The notes under the pieces are model-generated. The model was not told where the DNA came from. It saw only the letters and a list, made by a program, of their open reading frames with translations, and ran no database searches. A stretch of DNA of 64,000 nt from Streptomyces curacoi (GTDB taxonomy: Bacteria; Actinomycetota; Actinomycetes; Streptomycetales; Streptomycetaceae). Location: positions 62,001 to 126,000 of the forward strand of contig NZ_KQ947997.1 of assembly GCF_001513975.1 (NCBI RefSeq), read 5' to 3'. Position 1 is the stretch's first letter; every line of letters begins with the position of its first letter. Positions 40,763 through 48,998 of the stretch are shown piece after piece. A program made the position numbers and the translations under genes.

Positions 40763-41359
40763 GTGAGCACGACACAGACACCACCTGTTCTCGCCGCAGA
40801 GCTGGCACAGGCGTGGGCCGACATTCAGCGGTACCACCCCGAGCTGCCGGATCTCGCCGCGCCAGAGTCCCTGATCGGGGAGTCGTCGTCCGCGTGCGGT
40901 CACGAGCTCTCCTTCGAGCGACTGCTTCATGAGGCAGTCCATGGCATCGCCGCCGCACGCGGCGTCCGCGACACCTCCCGGGCCGGCCGCTACCACAACC
41001 GCAGATTCCTCGCGATCGCCGAGGAGCTGGGCCTGGACCACCCGGAGGAACCACACCCCAGCAGCGGCTTCTCCCTGGTCACCCTCAACCCCGAGGCCAA
41101 GCGCCGCTACCGCCCCACCATCGAACGCCTCCAGCGCGCCCTGAAGGCCCACACCGCAGCGACCTCCGCCGACACCAGCAGGACCTTCCGGGGCCCGGCC
41201 GCGCGCCACGGCTCCTCCGGCGGCGGCGTCCGCGTCAAGGCGGTCTGCGACTGCGGCCGCAACGTACGCGTCGTTCCGTCGGTGCTGGCACAGGCGCCGA
41301 TCGTGTGCGGCGGCTGCGGCAAGCCGTTCCGGATCCCGGAGGTCGTGGGAGCGGCGTGA
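40763..41359 (+). CDS. putative zincin (HExxH) protein with C-terminal zinc ribbon
   Basis: A 198-residue protein. H-E-A-V-H-G-I-A (about 56-63) is a zincin-type metal site, and a downstream R-Y-H-N-R-R-F could supply a further ligand. The C-terminus has a ribbon formed by C-D-C-G and C-G-G-C-G. The layout (HExxH, then a helix, then a zinc ribbon) resembles SprT-like proteases, which act on DNA-protein crosslinks, but similarity is too low to claim that role. GTG 40763 is preferred over an upstream frame opening at 40700 because STTQTPP begins the recognisably structured part; the Shine-Dalgarno is weak. Confidence 0.65.
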   Translation: MSTTQTPPVLAAELAQAWADIQRYHPELPDLAAPESLIGESSSACGHELSFERLLHEAVHGIAAARGVRDTSRAGRYHNRRFLAIAEELGLDHPEEPHPSSGFSLVTLNPEAKRRYRPTIERLQRALKAHTAATSADTSRTFRGPAARHGSSGGGVRVKAVCDCGRNVRVVPSVLAQAPIVCGGCGKPFRIPEVVGAA

Positions 41360-41710
41360 CGGCGTGCCCTGTAGAGCACCGGCATCTCGTGGCTGCCGGT
41401 TCTGCGGGGTTGTCGACGCCGGGGGTGCCGTTGCCCAGTCGTACAGCGGCACCCCGCAGTGCGGGGTCGCGCGACCGACCCTCACGGCACCCGGAACGCC
41501 GGGTGCCCCTCAGTCATGCCCGGGCACCCTCACGGCCCCCTCGGCGTAAAGCGACCGCGCAGGGTGTGGCACAATGGCTAGCTGTACTCGACAGCCGCAC
41601 AGGACCCCTCTCTCCTCCGGCTGACGCGTCCATCGGGCACTCGGGTACCGCAACCCCACGCGGCCATCTCGCCGTGCCCAACCACGTCAATTCCAGGAGA
41701 ACCCACTCCC
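41360..41710. other. 351-bp gap before the rpsP operon: hairpins and probable promoter
   Basis: Two perfect hairpins, ACCCCGC-AGT-GCGGGGT (41451-41467) and GGCACCCGG-AACG-CCGGGTGCC (41486-41507), probably end the upstream gene. GGCACAATGGCTAGCTGT near 41569-41586 has a CACAAT -10-like hexamer and is the likely promoter area for rpsP. A ~125-nt leader then runs to the CCAGGAGAA ribosome-binding site. Confidence 0.5.
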
Positions 41711-42130
41711 GTGGCAGTCAAGATCAAGCTCAAGCGTCTCGGCAAGATCCGTTCGCCTCACTACCGCATCGTCGTCGCCGACTCGCGTACCCGTCGTGAC
41801 GGCCGTGCGATCGAGGAGATCGGCAAGTACCACCCGACCTACAACCCGTCGGTCATCGAGGTGGACGCCGAGCGCGTGGCGTACTGGCTGGGTGTCGGCG
41901 CGCAGCCGACCGAGCCCGTGCTCGCCATCCTGAAGAAGACCGGCGACTGGCAGAAGTTCAAGGGCGAGCCCGCCCCGGCTCCGCTGCTCGTCGCCGAGCC
42001 GAAGAAGGCGCGCCCGTCGTTCGAGGCCCTTGGCGGCGACGACGAGGGCAAGGGTGAGGCGATCACCCAGAAGAAGAAGGCGGAGAAGAAGGACGAGGCT
42101 GCCGCCGAGTCCGCGTCGGCCGAGGCCTGA
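41711..42130 (+). CDS. rpsP: 30S ribosomal protein bS16
   Basis: A 139-residue protein with the bS16 core (V-K-I-K-L-K-R-L-G-K, Y-R-I-V-V-A-D-S-R, R-D-G-R-A-I-E-E-I-G) and an actinobacterial C-terminal extension rich in Lys, Glu and Ala (K-K-K-A-E-K-K-D-E-A). CCAGGAG precedes the GTG. First gene of the rpsP-khpA-rimM-trmD-rplS group. Confidence 0.97.
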   Translation: MAVKIKLKRLGKIRSPHYRIVVADSRTRRDGRAIEEIGKYHPTYNPSVIEVDAERVAYWLGVGAQPTEPVLAILKKTGDWQKFKGEPAPAPLLVAEPKKARPSFEALGGDDEGKGEAITQKKKAEKKDEAAAESASAEA

Positions 42131-42132
42131 GC

Positions 42133-42372
42133 ATGCTCGAGGAGGCTCTCGAGCACCTCGTGAAGGGCATCGTCGACAACCCTGACGATGTGCAGGTCGC
42201 CTCGCGCAACCTGCGCCGCGGACGCGTGCTCGAGGTCCGGGTCCACCCCGACGACCTCGGCAAGGTGATCGGCCGCAACGGCCGCACCGCACGCGCTCTG
42301 CGCACCGTCGTGGGCGCCATCGGCGGCCGTGGTGTCCGCGTCGACCTCGTCGACGTCGACCACGTCCGCTGA
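42133..42372 (+). CDS. khpA: KH-domain RNA-binding protein (KhpA/YlqC)
   Basis: A 79-residue single KH domain with the G-x-x-G loop in V-I-G-R-N-G-R-T-A-R. It is the actinobacterial gene conserved between rpsP and rimM. In Firmicutes KhpA binds small RNAs with KhpB and affects cell division. It starts 2 bp after the rpsP stop. Confidence 0.93.
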   Translation: MLEEALEHLVKGIVDNPDDVQVASRNLRRGRVLEVRVHPDDLGKVIGRNGRTARALRTVVGAIGGRGVRVDLVDVDHVR

Positions 42373-42479
42373 CGCCGAACGCAGCACCGGCTCGGGCCGG
42401 GGAGGGCCACTGGGCCGTCCCCGGCCCGTAGTCGTCCACGAAGCAGTGCCGTAGGCACACGACAGGAGATCTTCGAAAA

Positions 42480-43079
42480 GTGCAGCTCGTAGTCGCACGG
42501 ATCGGCCGCGCCCACGGCATCAAGGGCGAGGTCACCGTGGAGGTCCGCACCGACGAGCCGGAACTGCGGCTCGCGCCCGGCGCGGTGCTCCTCACGGATC
42601 CCCCCTCGGCAGGCCCGCTCACCATCGCGACCGGCAGGGTGCACAGCAGCCGGCTGCTGCTGCGCTTCGAAGGGGTCACGGACCGCACCGCGGCCGAGGC
42701 CCTGCGCAACACCCTCCTGATCGCGGAGGTCGACCCGGACCAGCTGCCCGAGGAGGAGGACGAGTACTACGACCACCAGCTGATCGACCTGGACGTGGTC
42801 ACCGCTGACGGCGTGGAGGTCGGCCGGATCACCGAGATCTCGCACCTGCCCTCCCAGGACCTCTTCATCGTCGAGCGGCCCGACGGGAGCGAGGTGATGA
42901 TCCCCTTCGTCGAGGAGATCGTTACCGAGATCGACCTGGAGGAGCAGAAGGCGGTCATCACGCCGCCGCCGGGTCTGATCGACGACCAGGCCGAGATCGC
43001 CTCTTCCCGGGACGACAGCGCTGCTGAGGACGACAGCGCATCCGAGGACCACAGCGCCACTGAGGACGACAGCGCATGA
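42480..43079 (+). CDS. rimM: 16S rRNA processing protein RimM
   Basis: A 199-residue 30S maturation factor that binds uS19. The N-terminal barrel (V-V-A-R-I-G-R-A-H-G-I-K-G-E-V) and the C-terminal PRC barrel (E-Y-Y-D-H-Q-L-I-D-L, then M-I-P-F-V) are present. A tail of four D-D-S-A-x-E units is appended, coded by an 18-bp tandem repeat that runs into the stop. GTG 42480 lies 13 nt after GACAGGAG. Its TGA overlaps the trmD ATG. Confidence 0.95.
   Translation: MQLVVARIGRAHGIKGEVTVEVRTDEPELRLAPGAVLLTDPPSAGPLTIATGRVHSSRLLLRFEGVTDRTAAEALRNTLLIAEVDPDQLPEEEDEYYDHQLIDLDVVTADGVEVGRITEISHLPSQDLFIVERPDGSEVMIPFVEEIVTEIDLEEQKAVITPPPGLIDDQAEIASSRDDSAAEDDSASEDHSATEDDSA
43011..43079 (+). repeat. 18-bp tandem repeat at the rimM 3' end
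   Basis: Four units begin GACGACAGCGC or GACCACAGCGC and are 18 bp apart (43011, 43029, 43047, 43065); the last is cut by the stop codon. They code for acidic D-D-S-A-(A/S/T)-E units outside the conserved RimM fold. Confidence 0.85.
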
Positions 43080-43909
43080 GGCTCGACGTCGTCACGATCT
43101 TCCCCGACTACCTGGAGCCCCTGAACGTCTCCCTCGTCGGCAAGGCACGCGCGCGTGGACAGCTGAACGTGCAGGTGCACGACCTGCGGGACTGGACGTA
43201 CGACCGCCACAACACCGTCGACGACACGCCGTACGGCGGCGGACCCGGCATGGTCATGAAGACCGAGCCCTGGGGCGACGCGCTGGACTCGGTCCTGGCG
43301 GACGGCTACGAGACGGGCTCCCGCGCGCCCTCCCTCATCGTCCCCACCCCCAGCGGCCGCCCCTTCACCCAGGAACTCGCCGTCGAGCTCTCCGAGCGCC
43401 CCTGGCTGATCTTCACGCCGGCCCGCTACGAGGGCATCGACCGCCGCGTCATCGACGAGTACGCCACCCGCATGCCCGTCCACGAGGTGTCCATCGGCGA
43501 CTACGTCCTCGCCGGCGGCGAGGCGGCCGTACTGGTCATCACGGAGGCCGTGGCACGCCTGCTGCCCGGCGTCCTGGGGAACGCCGAATCGCACCGGGAC
43601 GACTCCTTCGCACCCGGCGCCATGGCCAACCTCCTGGAAGGCCCCGTCTACACCAAGCCGCCCGAGTGGCGGGGCCGCGGCATCCCGGACGTGCTGCTCA
43701 GCGGTCACCACGGCAAGATCGCCCGCTGGCGCCGCGACGAGGCGCTGAGGCGTACGACGGCCAACCGGCCCGACCTCATAGAGCGCTGCGACCCCAAGGT
43801 CTTCGACAAGAAGGACCGTGAGATGCTCTCCATCCTCGGCTGGTCGCCCGACCCGGCGGGGGAGCCGTACGGCCGATTTTGGCGCAGGACCCACGGCGTG
43901 GAAGAATAG
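43076..43909 (+). CDS. trmD: tRNA (guanine(37)-N1)-methyltransferase
   Basis: A 277-residue SPOUT methyltransferase making m1G37, which prevents frameshifting. The N-terminus M-R-L-D-V-V-T-I-F-P-D-Y and the trefoil-knot SAM site (C-G-R-Y-E-G-I-D equivalent A-R-Y-E-G-I-D, then S-I-G-D-Y-V-L-A-G-G-E-A-A) are present. The ATG overlaps the rimM TGA (ATGA). Confidence 0.96.
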   Translation: MRLDVVTIFPDYLEPLNVSLVGKARARGQLNVQVHDLRDWTYDRHNTVDDTPYGGGPGMVMKTEPWGDALDSVLADGYETGSRAPSLIVPTPSGRPFTQELAVELSERPWLIFTPARYEGIDRRVIDEYATRMPVHEVSIGDYVLAGGEAAVLVITEAVARLLPGVLGNAESHRDDSFAPGAMANLLEGPVYTKPPEWRGRGIPDVLLSGHHGKIARWRRDEALRRTTANRPDLIERCDPKVFDKKDREMLSILGWSPDPAGEPYGRFWRRTHGVEE

Positions 43910-44043
43910 AACGCTGTTGTGCGCTGTCCGGCGTGCGCCCCTGCCACAGGGGGACACGACGCCCGTCCCGACGCGTACGACGCTCATCCAGAACCTCTAG
44001 TTCCCGTTGATGACCTGTGGCATCAGCGAAGAAAGCAGACGAA

Positions 44044-44394
44044 ATGTCTCACCTGCTCGACTCCGTCGACTCCGCGTCGCTGCGCAGCGACATCCCGGCC
44101 TTCCGCCCGGGTGACACCGTCAACGTCCACGTCCGCGTCATCGAGGGCAACCGCTCCCGTGTGCAGCAGTTCAAGGGCGTGGTGATCCGCCGCCAGGGCG
44201 CCGGTGTCCGCGAGACCTTCACGGTCCGCAAGGTCTCCTTCTCCGTCGGCGTCGAGCGCACCTTCCCGGTGCACACCCCGATCGTCGAGAAGATCGAGCT
44301 CGTCACCAAGGGTGACGTCCGCCGCGCCAAGCTGTACTACCTGCGCGAGCTGCGCGGCAAGGCGGCGAAGATCAAGGAGAAGCGCGAGAACTGA
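44044..44394 (+). CDS. rplS: 50S ribosomal protein bL19
   Basis: A 116-residue bL19 with F-R-P-G-D-T-V-N-V-H-V-R-V, the G-V-V-I-R-R-Q-G-A-G core, F-P-V-H-T-P and the R-R-A-K-L-Y-Y-L-R-E-L-R-G-K-A-A end. ATG 44044 is preferred to an upstream in-frame start as it gives the standard MSHLLDSVD N-terminus; GAAGAAAG lies upstream. Confidence 0.97.
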   Translation: MSHLLDSVDSASLRSDIPAFRPGDTVNVHVRVIEGNRSRVQQFKGVVIRRQGAGVRETFTVRKVSFSVGVERTFPVHTPIVEKIELVTKGDVRRAKLYYLRELRGKAAKIKEKREN

Positions 44395-44402
44395 GCGCTT
44401 CC

Positions 44403-44445
44403 GGGGGCTCGCCCCCACGGGGTTCAAAGCGGGGCCGGATAACAT
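44403..44445 (+). promoter_or_regulatory. rplS-end hairpin and leaderless-type -10 for sipW
   Basis: GGGGGC-TC-GCCCCC (44403-44416) lies just after rplS. TAACAT (44440-44445) then lies 9 nt before the sipW ATG, with no Shine-Dalgarno between, so sipW probably has its own leaderless promoter. Confidence 0.45.
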
Positions 44446-44454
44446 CTGGCCTCG

Positions 44455-45171
44455 ATGGACACCGAAGCACAGCCGACGGAGCGCGACCGCTCCTCCCGCC
44501 CTTCCGACTCCGAGGAGATCTCGGACACAGAGGGTCAGGAGGGACGGTCGCGTTTCGCATTGGTGCCGTGGATCGCCGAGCGGCTTCCCGGCGGGCGGAT
44601 CAGCCTGACCTTGCTGTTCCTGCTGGTCTTCGTGCTGCTGCTCAACACGTTCGTGCTGCGGCCGTTCCAGATTCCCAGCGGGTCCATGGAATCCGGATTG
44701 AGGGTCGGGGACCGCGTTCTCGTAAATAAGTTGGCGTACCGTTTCGGTGCCGAGCCGCAGCGCGGCGATGTTGTCGTGTTCGACGGAACCGGGTATTTCG
44801 GGGATGCGGACTACATCAAGCGCGTTGTGGGTGTGGGGGGAGACCACGTGGTCTGCTGTGACAAGGAGGGGAGGATCCAGGTGAACGGCCGGTCGGTCGA
44901 CGAGTCGACGTTCCTGTACGCCGGCGACAGCCCGTCCACGGTGCCCTTCGACGTCGTCGTGCCCGACGGCACCCTGTTCGTCCTCGGCGACCACCGCAGC
45001 GCCTCCAGCGACTCCCGCGACCATCTGGGCTCGCCCGGCGGCGGCATGATCCCGGTCGACGACGTCATCGGCCGCGCCGACTGGATCGTATGGCCGACCG
45101 CCCACTGGACGCGTCTCCACCGTCCCGACGCCTACGCGCGCGTGCCCGCAGCGGCAGGTGCCCATGGGTAA
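44455..45171 (+). CDS. sipW: type I signal peptidase SipW
   Basis: A 238-residue S26 signal peptidase that releases exported proteins. One N-terminal membrane segment (about 50-70, L-T-L-L-F-L-L-V-F-V-L-L-L) is followed by catalytic Ser77 (P-S-G-S-M) and Lys122 (Y-I-K-R-V-V-G-V-G-G-D), and the box G-D-H-R-S-A-S-S-D-S-R. Unlike its neighbours it has no C-terminal membrane segment, as described for SipW of S. lividans. First of a four-gene cluster; its end overlaps the start of sipX. Confidence 0.93.
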   Translation: MDTEAQPTERDRSSRPSDSEEISDTEGQEGRSRFALVPWIAERLPGGRISLTLLFLLVFVLLLNTFVLRPFQIPSGSMESGLRVGDRVLVNKLAYRFGAEPQRGDVVVFDGTGYFGDADYIKRVVGVGGDHVVCCDKEGRIQVNGRSVDESTFLYAGDSPSTVPFDVVVPDGTLFVLGDHRSASSDSRDHLGSPGGGMIPVDDVIGRADWIVWPTAHWTRLHRPDAYARVPAAAGAHG

Positions 45172-46255
45172 CCGTGGCAAGCCCCGCGGCGTGCCCAGCA
45201 GCCCGGCCGACAATCTGCTGCCCACCGGCTCCCGGCGCGCCGCCGGCCCCTCCGGCGGTCGGACGCGCGCCGAGCGGCGCAAGCTCCAGCGCAAGGTCAA
45301 ACGACGCCGCAGGCGCTCCGCGATCAAGGAGATACCCCTCCTCGTCGGCGTCGCCGTCCTCATAGCGCTCGTCCTGAAGACCTTCCTCGTCCAGGCCTTC
45401 GTGATCCCGTCCGGCTCCATGGAGCAGACGATCCAGGTCGGCGACCGCGTCCTGGTCGACAAGCTCACCCCCTGGTTCGGCTCCAAGCCGCAGCGCGGGG
45501 ACGTCGTCGTCTTCAAGGACCCCGGCGGCTGGCTCAGGGGCGAGCAGACGACCGTCCCGAAGGAGGACCCGGTCGTCGTCAAGCAGGTCAAGGGGGCGCT
45601 CACCTTCATCGGCCTGCTGCCGTCCGACGACGAGAAGGACCTCATCAAGCGGGTCGTCGGCGTCGGCGGCGACCGCGTCAAGTGCTGCGACACGCAGGGA
45701 CGGGTGACCGTCAACGGCATTCCGCTGAACGAGGACTATCTGTATCCCGGCAACGCCCCCTCCACCACGGAGTTCGACATCACCGTTCCGCAGGGACGGC
45801 TGTGGGTGATGGGCGACCACCGGGCCGACTCCGCGGACTCCCGCGCCCACCAGAACCAGGACTACGGCGGTACGGTCTCCGAGGACGAGGTGGTCGGGCG
45901 GGCCATGGTCATCGCCTGGCCGCTGGGTCACTGGAGTTCCCTGGAGGAACCGAAAACCTACGCTTCCGTGTCCGACTCGGCGGCCGGGTCGACCGCGGCT
46001 CCCCAGCTGTCGCATAGGGTTGCTTCCGACGATTCGAACGGAACGATCCAGCTCCCGAGCCCTGCGGAACTCCCGCTCGTTATGGGAGTGGTGGGCCTGC
46101 GCCGCGCATGGGGCAGGCAGCGGCACAGAGTAAGGAGTTGGCGTGGGGGATGTGGCGGTTGGCGCACGATCCGGGCACGACGGCGAGGAGCACCGCGGAC
46201 GCCCCGTGGAAGCAGCCGACCCGGCCGCGGACGGCGCCGTGACCTCAGGGAATGA
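45164..46255 (+). CDS. sipX: type I signal peptidase SipX
   Basis: A 363-residue S26 peptidase. It has a basic N-terminal tail (R-K-V-K-R-R-R-R-R), an N-terminal membrane segment (about 58-78), Ser85 in P-S-G-S-M, Lys162 in L-I-K-R-V-V-G-V-G-G-D and G-D-H-R-A-D-S-A-D-S-R. ATG 45164 follows GGCAGG; a GTG two codons upstream is possible. After about residue 325 the reading frame overlaps sipY for 113 bp and becomes an Arg/Gly-rich tail unlike a designed protein end, so the C-terminus may be tolerated run-on. A short hydrophobic stretch (L-P-L-V-M-G-V-V-G-L) lies just before it. Confidence 0.9.
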   Translation: MGNRGKPRGVPSSPADNLLPTGSRRAAGPSGGRTRAERRKLQRKVKRRRRRSAIKEIPLLVGVAVLIALVLKTFLVQAFVIPSGSMEQTIQVGDRVLVDKLTPWFGSKPQRGDVVVFKDPGGWLRGEQTTVPKEDPVVVKQVKGALTFIGLLPSDDEKDLIKRVVGVGGDRVKCCDTQGRVTVNGIPLNEDYLYPGNAPSTTEFDITVPQGRLWVMGDHRADSADSRAHQNQDYGGTVSEDEVVGRAMVIAWPLGHWSSLEEPKTYASVSDSAAGSTAAPQLSHRVASDDSNGTIQLPSPAELPLVMGVVGLRRAWGRQRHRVRSWRGGCGGWRTIRARRRGAPRTPRGSSRPGRGRRRDLRE

Positions 46256-47114
46256 CCCAGGAGCGGCCGGCGACGGCGAGGGGTCGGGTGGGCAGCCCCC
46301 GACCGACGGCCAGGGGTCGGGCGGTGCTTCCCCCCAGCCGAAGAAGCAGCGCTCCTTCTGGAAGGAGCTGCCGATCCTGATCGGCATCGCGCTCGTCCTC
46401 GCGCTGCTGATCAAGACGTTCCTGGTGCAGGCGTTCTCGATTCCCTCCGACTCGATGCAGAACACCCTCCAGCAGGGTGACCGCGTCCTGGTCGACAAGC
46501 TCACCCCCTGGTTCGGCTCCGAGCCCGAGCGCGGCGAGGTCGTCGTCTTCCACGACCCCGACAACTGGCTGGCGGGCGAGCCCACTCCCGACCCCAACGC
46601 ACTGCAGACCTTCCTCAGCTGGATCGGCCTGATGCCGTCGGCCGAGGAGAAGGACCTCATCAAGCGCGTCATCGGTGTGGGCGGCGACACGGTCGAGTGC
46701 GAAGGCACCGGCCCGCTCAAGGTCAACGGCAAGGCGCTGAACGAGGCTTCCTACGTCTACCCGGGCAACACCCCGTGCAGCCAGGACGACACGGGCGGCC
46801 AGTTCAAGGTGAAGGTCCCCGAGGGCTACATCTGGGTCATGGGCGACCACCGGCAGAACTCCCGCGACTCGCGTTACAACCAGTCCGACAAGAACCACGG
46901 CATGGTCCCCGTCGACAAGGTCGTCGGCCGCGCCATCGTGATCGCCTGGCCGATCAACCGCTGGGACAACCTGCCGGTGCCGGGCACCTTCGAGCAGAAC
47001 CTGGACGCCCGGTCCGCCGCTCTGACGGCCGCCCCGCAGGGGCTCGCCCTGGCCGGCGCGGTGCCGCTGGTGCTGTGGCGCCGGCAGCGGATCAAGGCGG
47101 CCCGGGACCGCTGA
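46143..47114 (+). CDS. sipY: type I signal peptidase SipY
   Basis: A 323-residue S26 peptidase. A Gly/Asp/Pro-rich cytoplasmic N-terminus (about 1-65) and a membrane segment (about 72-92) lead to Ser104 in I-P-S-D-S-M (note D in place of the usual G), Lys174 in L-I-K-R-V-I-G-V-G-G-D and the box G-D-H-R-Q-N-S-R-D-S-R. A second membrane segment is near 295-312 (G-L-A-L-A-G-A-V-P-L-V-L-W). GTG 46143 is supported by AAGGAG nearby and by agreement with the S. coelicolor orthologue as I recall it, even though it overlaps sipX by 113 bp in another frame. Confidence 0.9.
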   Translation: MGDVAVGARSGHDGEEHRGRPVEAADPAADGAVTSGNDPGAAGDGEGSGGQPPTDGQGSGGASPQPKKQRSFWKELPILIGIALVLALLIKTFLVQAFSIPSDSMQNTLQQGDRVLVDKLTPWFGSEPERGEVVVFHDPDNWLAGEPTPDPNALQTFLSWIGLMPSAEEKDLIKRVIGVGGDTVECEGTGPLKVNGKALNEASYVYPGNTPCSQDDTGGQFKVKVPEGYIWVMGDHRQNSRDSRYNQSDKNHGMVPVDKVVGRAIVIAWPINRWDNLPVPGTFEQNLDARSAALTAAPQGLALAGAVPLVLWRRQRIKAARDR

Positions 47115-47178
47115 CCGCCTGACGCGCCTTCCCGGGTGTGGGGAGGCGCTCGCCGCAGCGTCCGCACCCGCGCCGGGA

Positions 47179-47204
47179 AAGCTTGGGGAAGCTTGGGGAA
47201 GCTT
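47179..47204 (+). repeat. 10-bp tandem repeat between sipY and sipZ
   Basis: AAGCTTGGGG is repeated twice (47179-47198) and followed by a partial third copy AAGCTT. It lies in the 162-bp gap upstream of sipZ. The AT-rich HindIII-like units stand out against the background. Confidence 0.7.
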
Positions 47205-47262
47205 TGCCGAGCCTGTGACCTCGGGCGCTCAGGAGGGGCTGCCCGGTGTCGGTACCGCCGGG

Positions 47263-47268
47263 TAGGGT
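47263..47268 (+). promoter_or_regulatory. leaderless-type -10 (TAGGGT) for sipZ
   Basis: TAGGGT lies 8 nt before the ATG at 47277. AGGAGGGG occurs further upstream (47231-47238), too far to act as a Shine-Dalgarno. Confidence 0.45.
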
Positions 47269-47276
47269 GCGGATCC

Positions 47277-48053
47277 ATGGGTGGCGAGAGCACGACACGT
47301 ACGGCGCCGCGTGACGGCGGCGCGAGCAGGGGCCCGGCGGGCGGCCGGACCGGACAGCGGTTGTCCGGGCTGGCCATGGCGCTGGGCCTGGTGCTGTTCC
47401 TGGGCGGGTTCGCCTGGGGAGCGGTGGTCTACCGGCCGTACACCGTGCCCACCAGTTCGATGGCGCCGACGATCGACGCGGGTGACCGGGTGCTGGCCCA
47501 GCGCGTCGACGGCGGTGAGGTACGCCGCGGTGACGTCGTCGTCTTCACCGACAAGACCTGGGTGACCGGCGCGCCCGTCGTCAAGCGCGTGGTCGCCGTC
47601 GGCGGGGACACCGTCGCCTGCTGCACGGAGGGCAAGCTCACCGTCAACGGCAAGCAGATCGACGAACCGTATCTGGCCGACGGCGGCCTGGCCGAGATCC
47701 AGGACTTCCCGACGGTGAAGGTGCCACAGGGCAGGCTCTTCCTGCTCGGCGACGAGCGGAGCGGCTCGCTCGACTCCACGGCCCATCTGACGGACGCCGC
47801 GAGCGGCACCGTGGCGCGCAGCGCCGTGACGGCCCGGGTGGACGCCGTCGTATGGCCCATGGACGGCATGCTCAAGCGCCCGACGGGCTTCGAGGAACTC
47901 GGCGGCCTGTCATCGCCGGGACCGCTGCGGACGATCGTCGCGCTCGTCGTGATGGGCGCCGTGCTGGTCCTGGGCGGCGGGGCGTACGGCCCGGTCGCCA
48001 AGCGGCTCGGCGGCCGCTCCGGCTCGCGGACGGAGCCCGCGGGTGCCCGCTGA
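47277..48053 (+). CDS. sipZ: type I signal peptidase SipZ
   Basis: A 258-residue S26 peptidase. The N-terminal membrane segment (about 30-50) is followed by Ser61 in P-T-S-S-M, Lys103 in V-V-K-R-V-V-A-V-G-G-D, and G-D-E-R-S-G-S-L-D-S. A second membrane segment is near the C-terminus (about 220-242, I-V-A-L-V-V-M-G-A-V-L-V-L-G-G-G). Four signal peptidases in a row is the described Streptomyces arrangement. ATG 47277 starts the recognisable protein; the longer upstream frame is not conserved. It overlaps the Nudix gene by 11 bp. Confidence 0.92.
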   Translation: MGGESTTRTAPRDGGASRGPAGGRTGQRLSGLAMALGLVLFLGGFAWGAVVYRPYTVPTSSMAPTIDAGDRVLAQRVDGGEVRRGDVVVFTDKTWVTGAPVVKRVVAVGGDTVACCTEGKLTVNGKQIDEPYLADGGLAEIQDFPTVKVPQGRLFLLGDERSGSLDSTAHLTDAASGTVARSAVTARVDAVVWPMDGMLKRPTGFEELGGLSSPGPLRTIVALVVMGAVLVLGGGAYGPVAKRLGGRSGSRTEPAGAR

Positions 48054-48609
48054 GGCGGCGGGCGTGGCGAACGGACCCCAGGACGGGACAGAGGTGGGGG
48101 AGAGCCCGTACGGCGACTCCTACGACGGTGGGCTGCGGAAGGTCGCGCGCGTGGTGCTGCTCGACCCGGACGACCGCATTCTGCTGCTGCACGGGCACGA
48201 GCCGGAGGATCCGGCCGACGACTGGTGGTTCACGCCCGGCGGCGGCGTCGAAGGCGACGAGACGCGCGAGGCGGCCGCACTGCGGGAACTCGCCGAGGAG
48301 ACCGGCATCACGGAGGTCGAACTCGGCCCCGTGCTGTGGCGGCGGATGTGCTCCTTCCCGTTCGCGGGGCGGCGCTGGGACCAGGACGAGTGGTACTACC
48401 TGGCCCGTACGACGCAGACGGCGACCCGGGCGGTGGCCCTCACCGAGCTGGAGCGGCGCAGCGTCGCCGGAGCGCGCTGGTGGACGTGTCGGGAACTTGC
48501 CCGGGCACATGAGACGGTGTATCCGACGAGACTCGCCGAGCTGCTGCGGAGGCTGCTCGACGAAGGTCCCCCCGCCGGGCCCGTGACCCTTGACCCCGAA
48601 ATTGTCTAG
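48043..48609 (+). CDS. Nudix hydrolase
   Basis: A 188-residue Nudix hydrolase with an intact box: G-G-V-E-G-D-E, seven residues, then R-E-L-A-E-E-T-G-I. The glutamates bind the catalytic metal. The preceding W-W-F-T-P-G-G strand is typical. The substrate cannot be predicted. It starts within the end of sipZ, so it is translationally coupled to it. Confidence 0.92.
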   Translation: MPAEAAGVANGPQDGTEVGESPYGDSYDGGLRKVARVVLLDPDDRILLLHGHEPEDPADDWWFTPGGGVEGDETREAAALRELAEETGITEVELGPVLWRRMCSFPFAGRRWDQDEWYYLARTTQTATRAVALTELERRSVAGARWWTCRELARAHETVYPTRLAELLRRLLDEGPPAGPVTLDPEIV

Positions 48610-48665
48610 GTGCGGACGGGACTGGCGCACAATGGTGGGATCGCACGGCTGAAGGGGAACATGCC

Positions 48666-48974
48666 ATGAGCGCCGAGGACCTCGAGAAGTACGAGACCGA
48701 GATGGAGCTCAAGCTCTATCGGGAGTACCGCGATGTCGTCGGTCTGTTCAAGTATGTGATCGAGACTGAACGGCGCTTCTACCTGACCAATGACTACGAG
48801 ATGCAGGTGCACTCGGTCCAGGGTGAGGTGTTCTTCGAGGTGTCCATGGCGGACGCCTGGGTGTGGGACATGTACCGGCCGGCGCGGTTCGTGAAGCAGG
48901 TCCGCGTGCTCACGTTCAAGGACGTGAACATCGAGGAGCTCAACAAGAGCGATCTGGAGCTGCCGGGCGGGTGA
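48666..48974 (+). CDS. DUF2469-family conserved actinobacterial protein
   Basis: A 102-residue acidic protein, MSAEDLEKYETEMELKLYREYRD, with the aromatic-rich core F-Y-L-T-N-D-Y-E-M. It is one of the most conserved small actinobacterial proteins of unknown function and is nearly always next to yraN. GAAGGGG precedes the ATG, and CACAAT upstream is a possible -10. Confidence 0.92.
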   Translation: MSAEDLEKYETEMELKLYREYRDVVGLFKYVIETERRFYLTNDYEMQVHSVQGEVFFEVSMADAWVWDMYRPARFVKQVRVLTFKDVNIEELNKSDLELPGG

Positions 48975-48998
48975 CGTTCACTCGCGGGGGTGAGGAAG

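Noticed and set aside
46143..46255. Sequencing frameshift at the end of sipX
   Set aside because: Both frames are open and the sipY start is conserved. A real overlap is the simpler reading, though an error cannot be excluded from one sequence.
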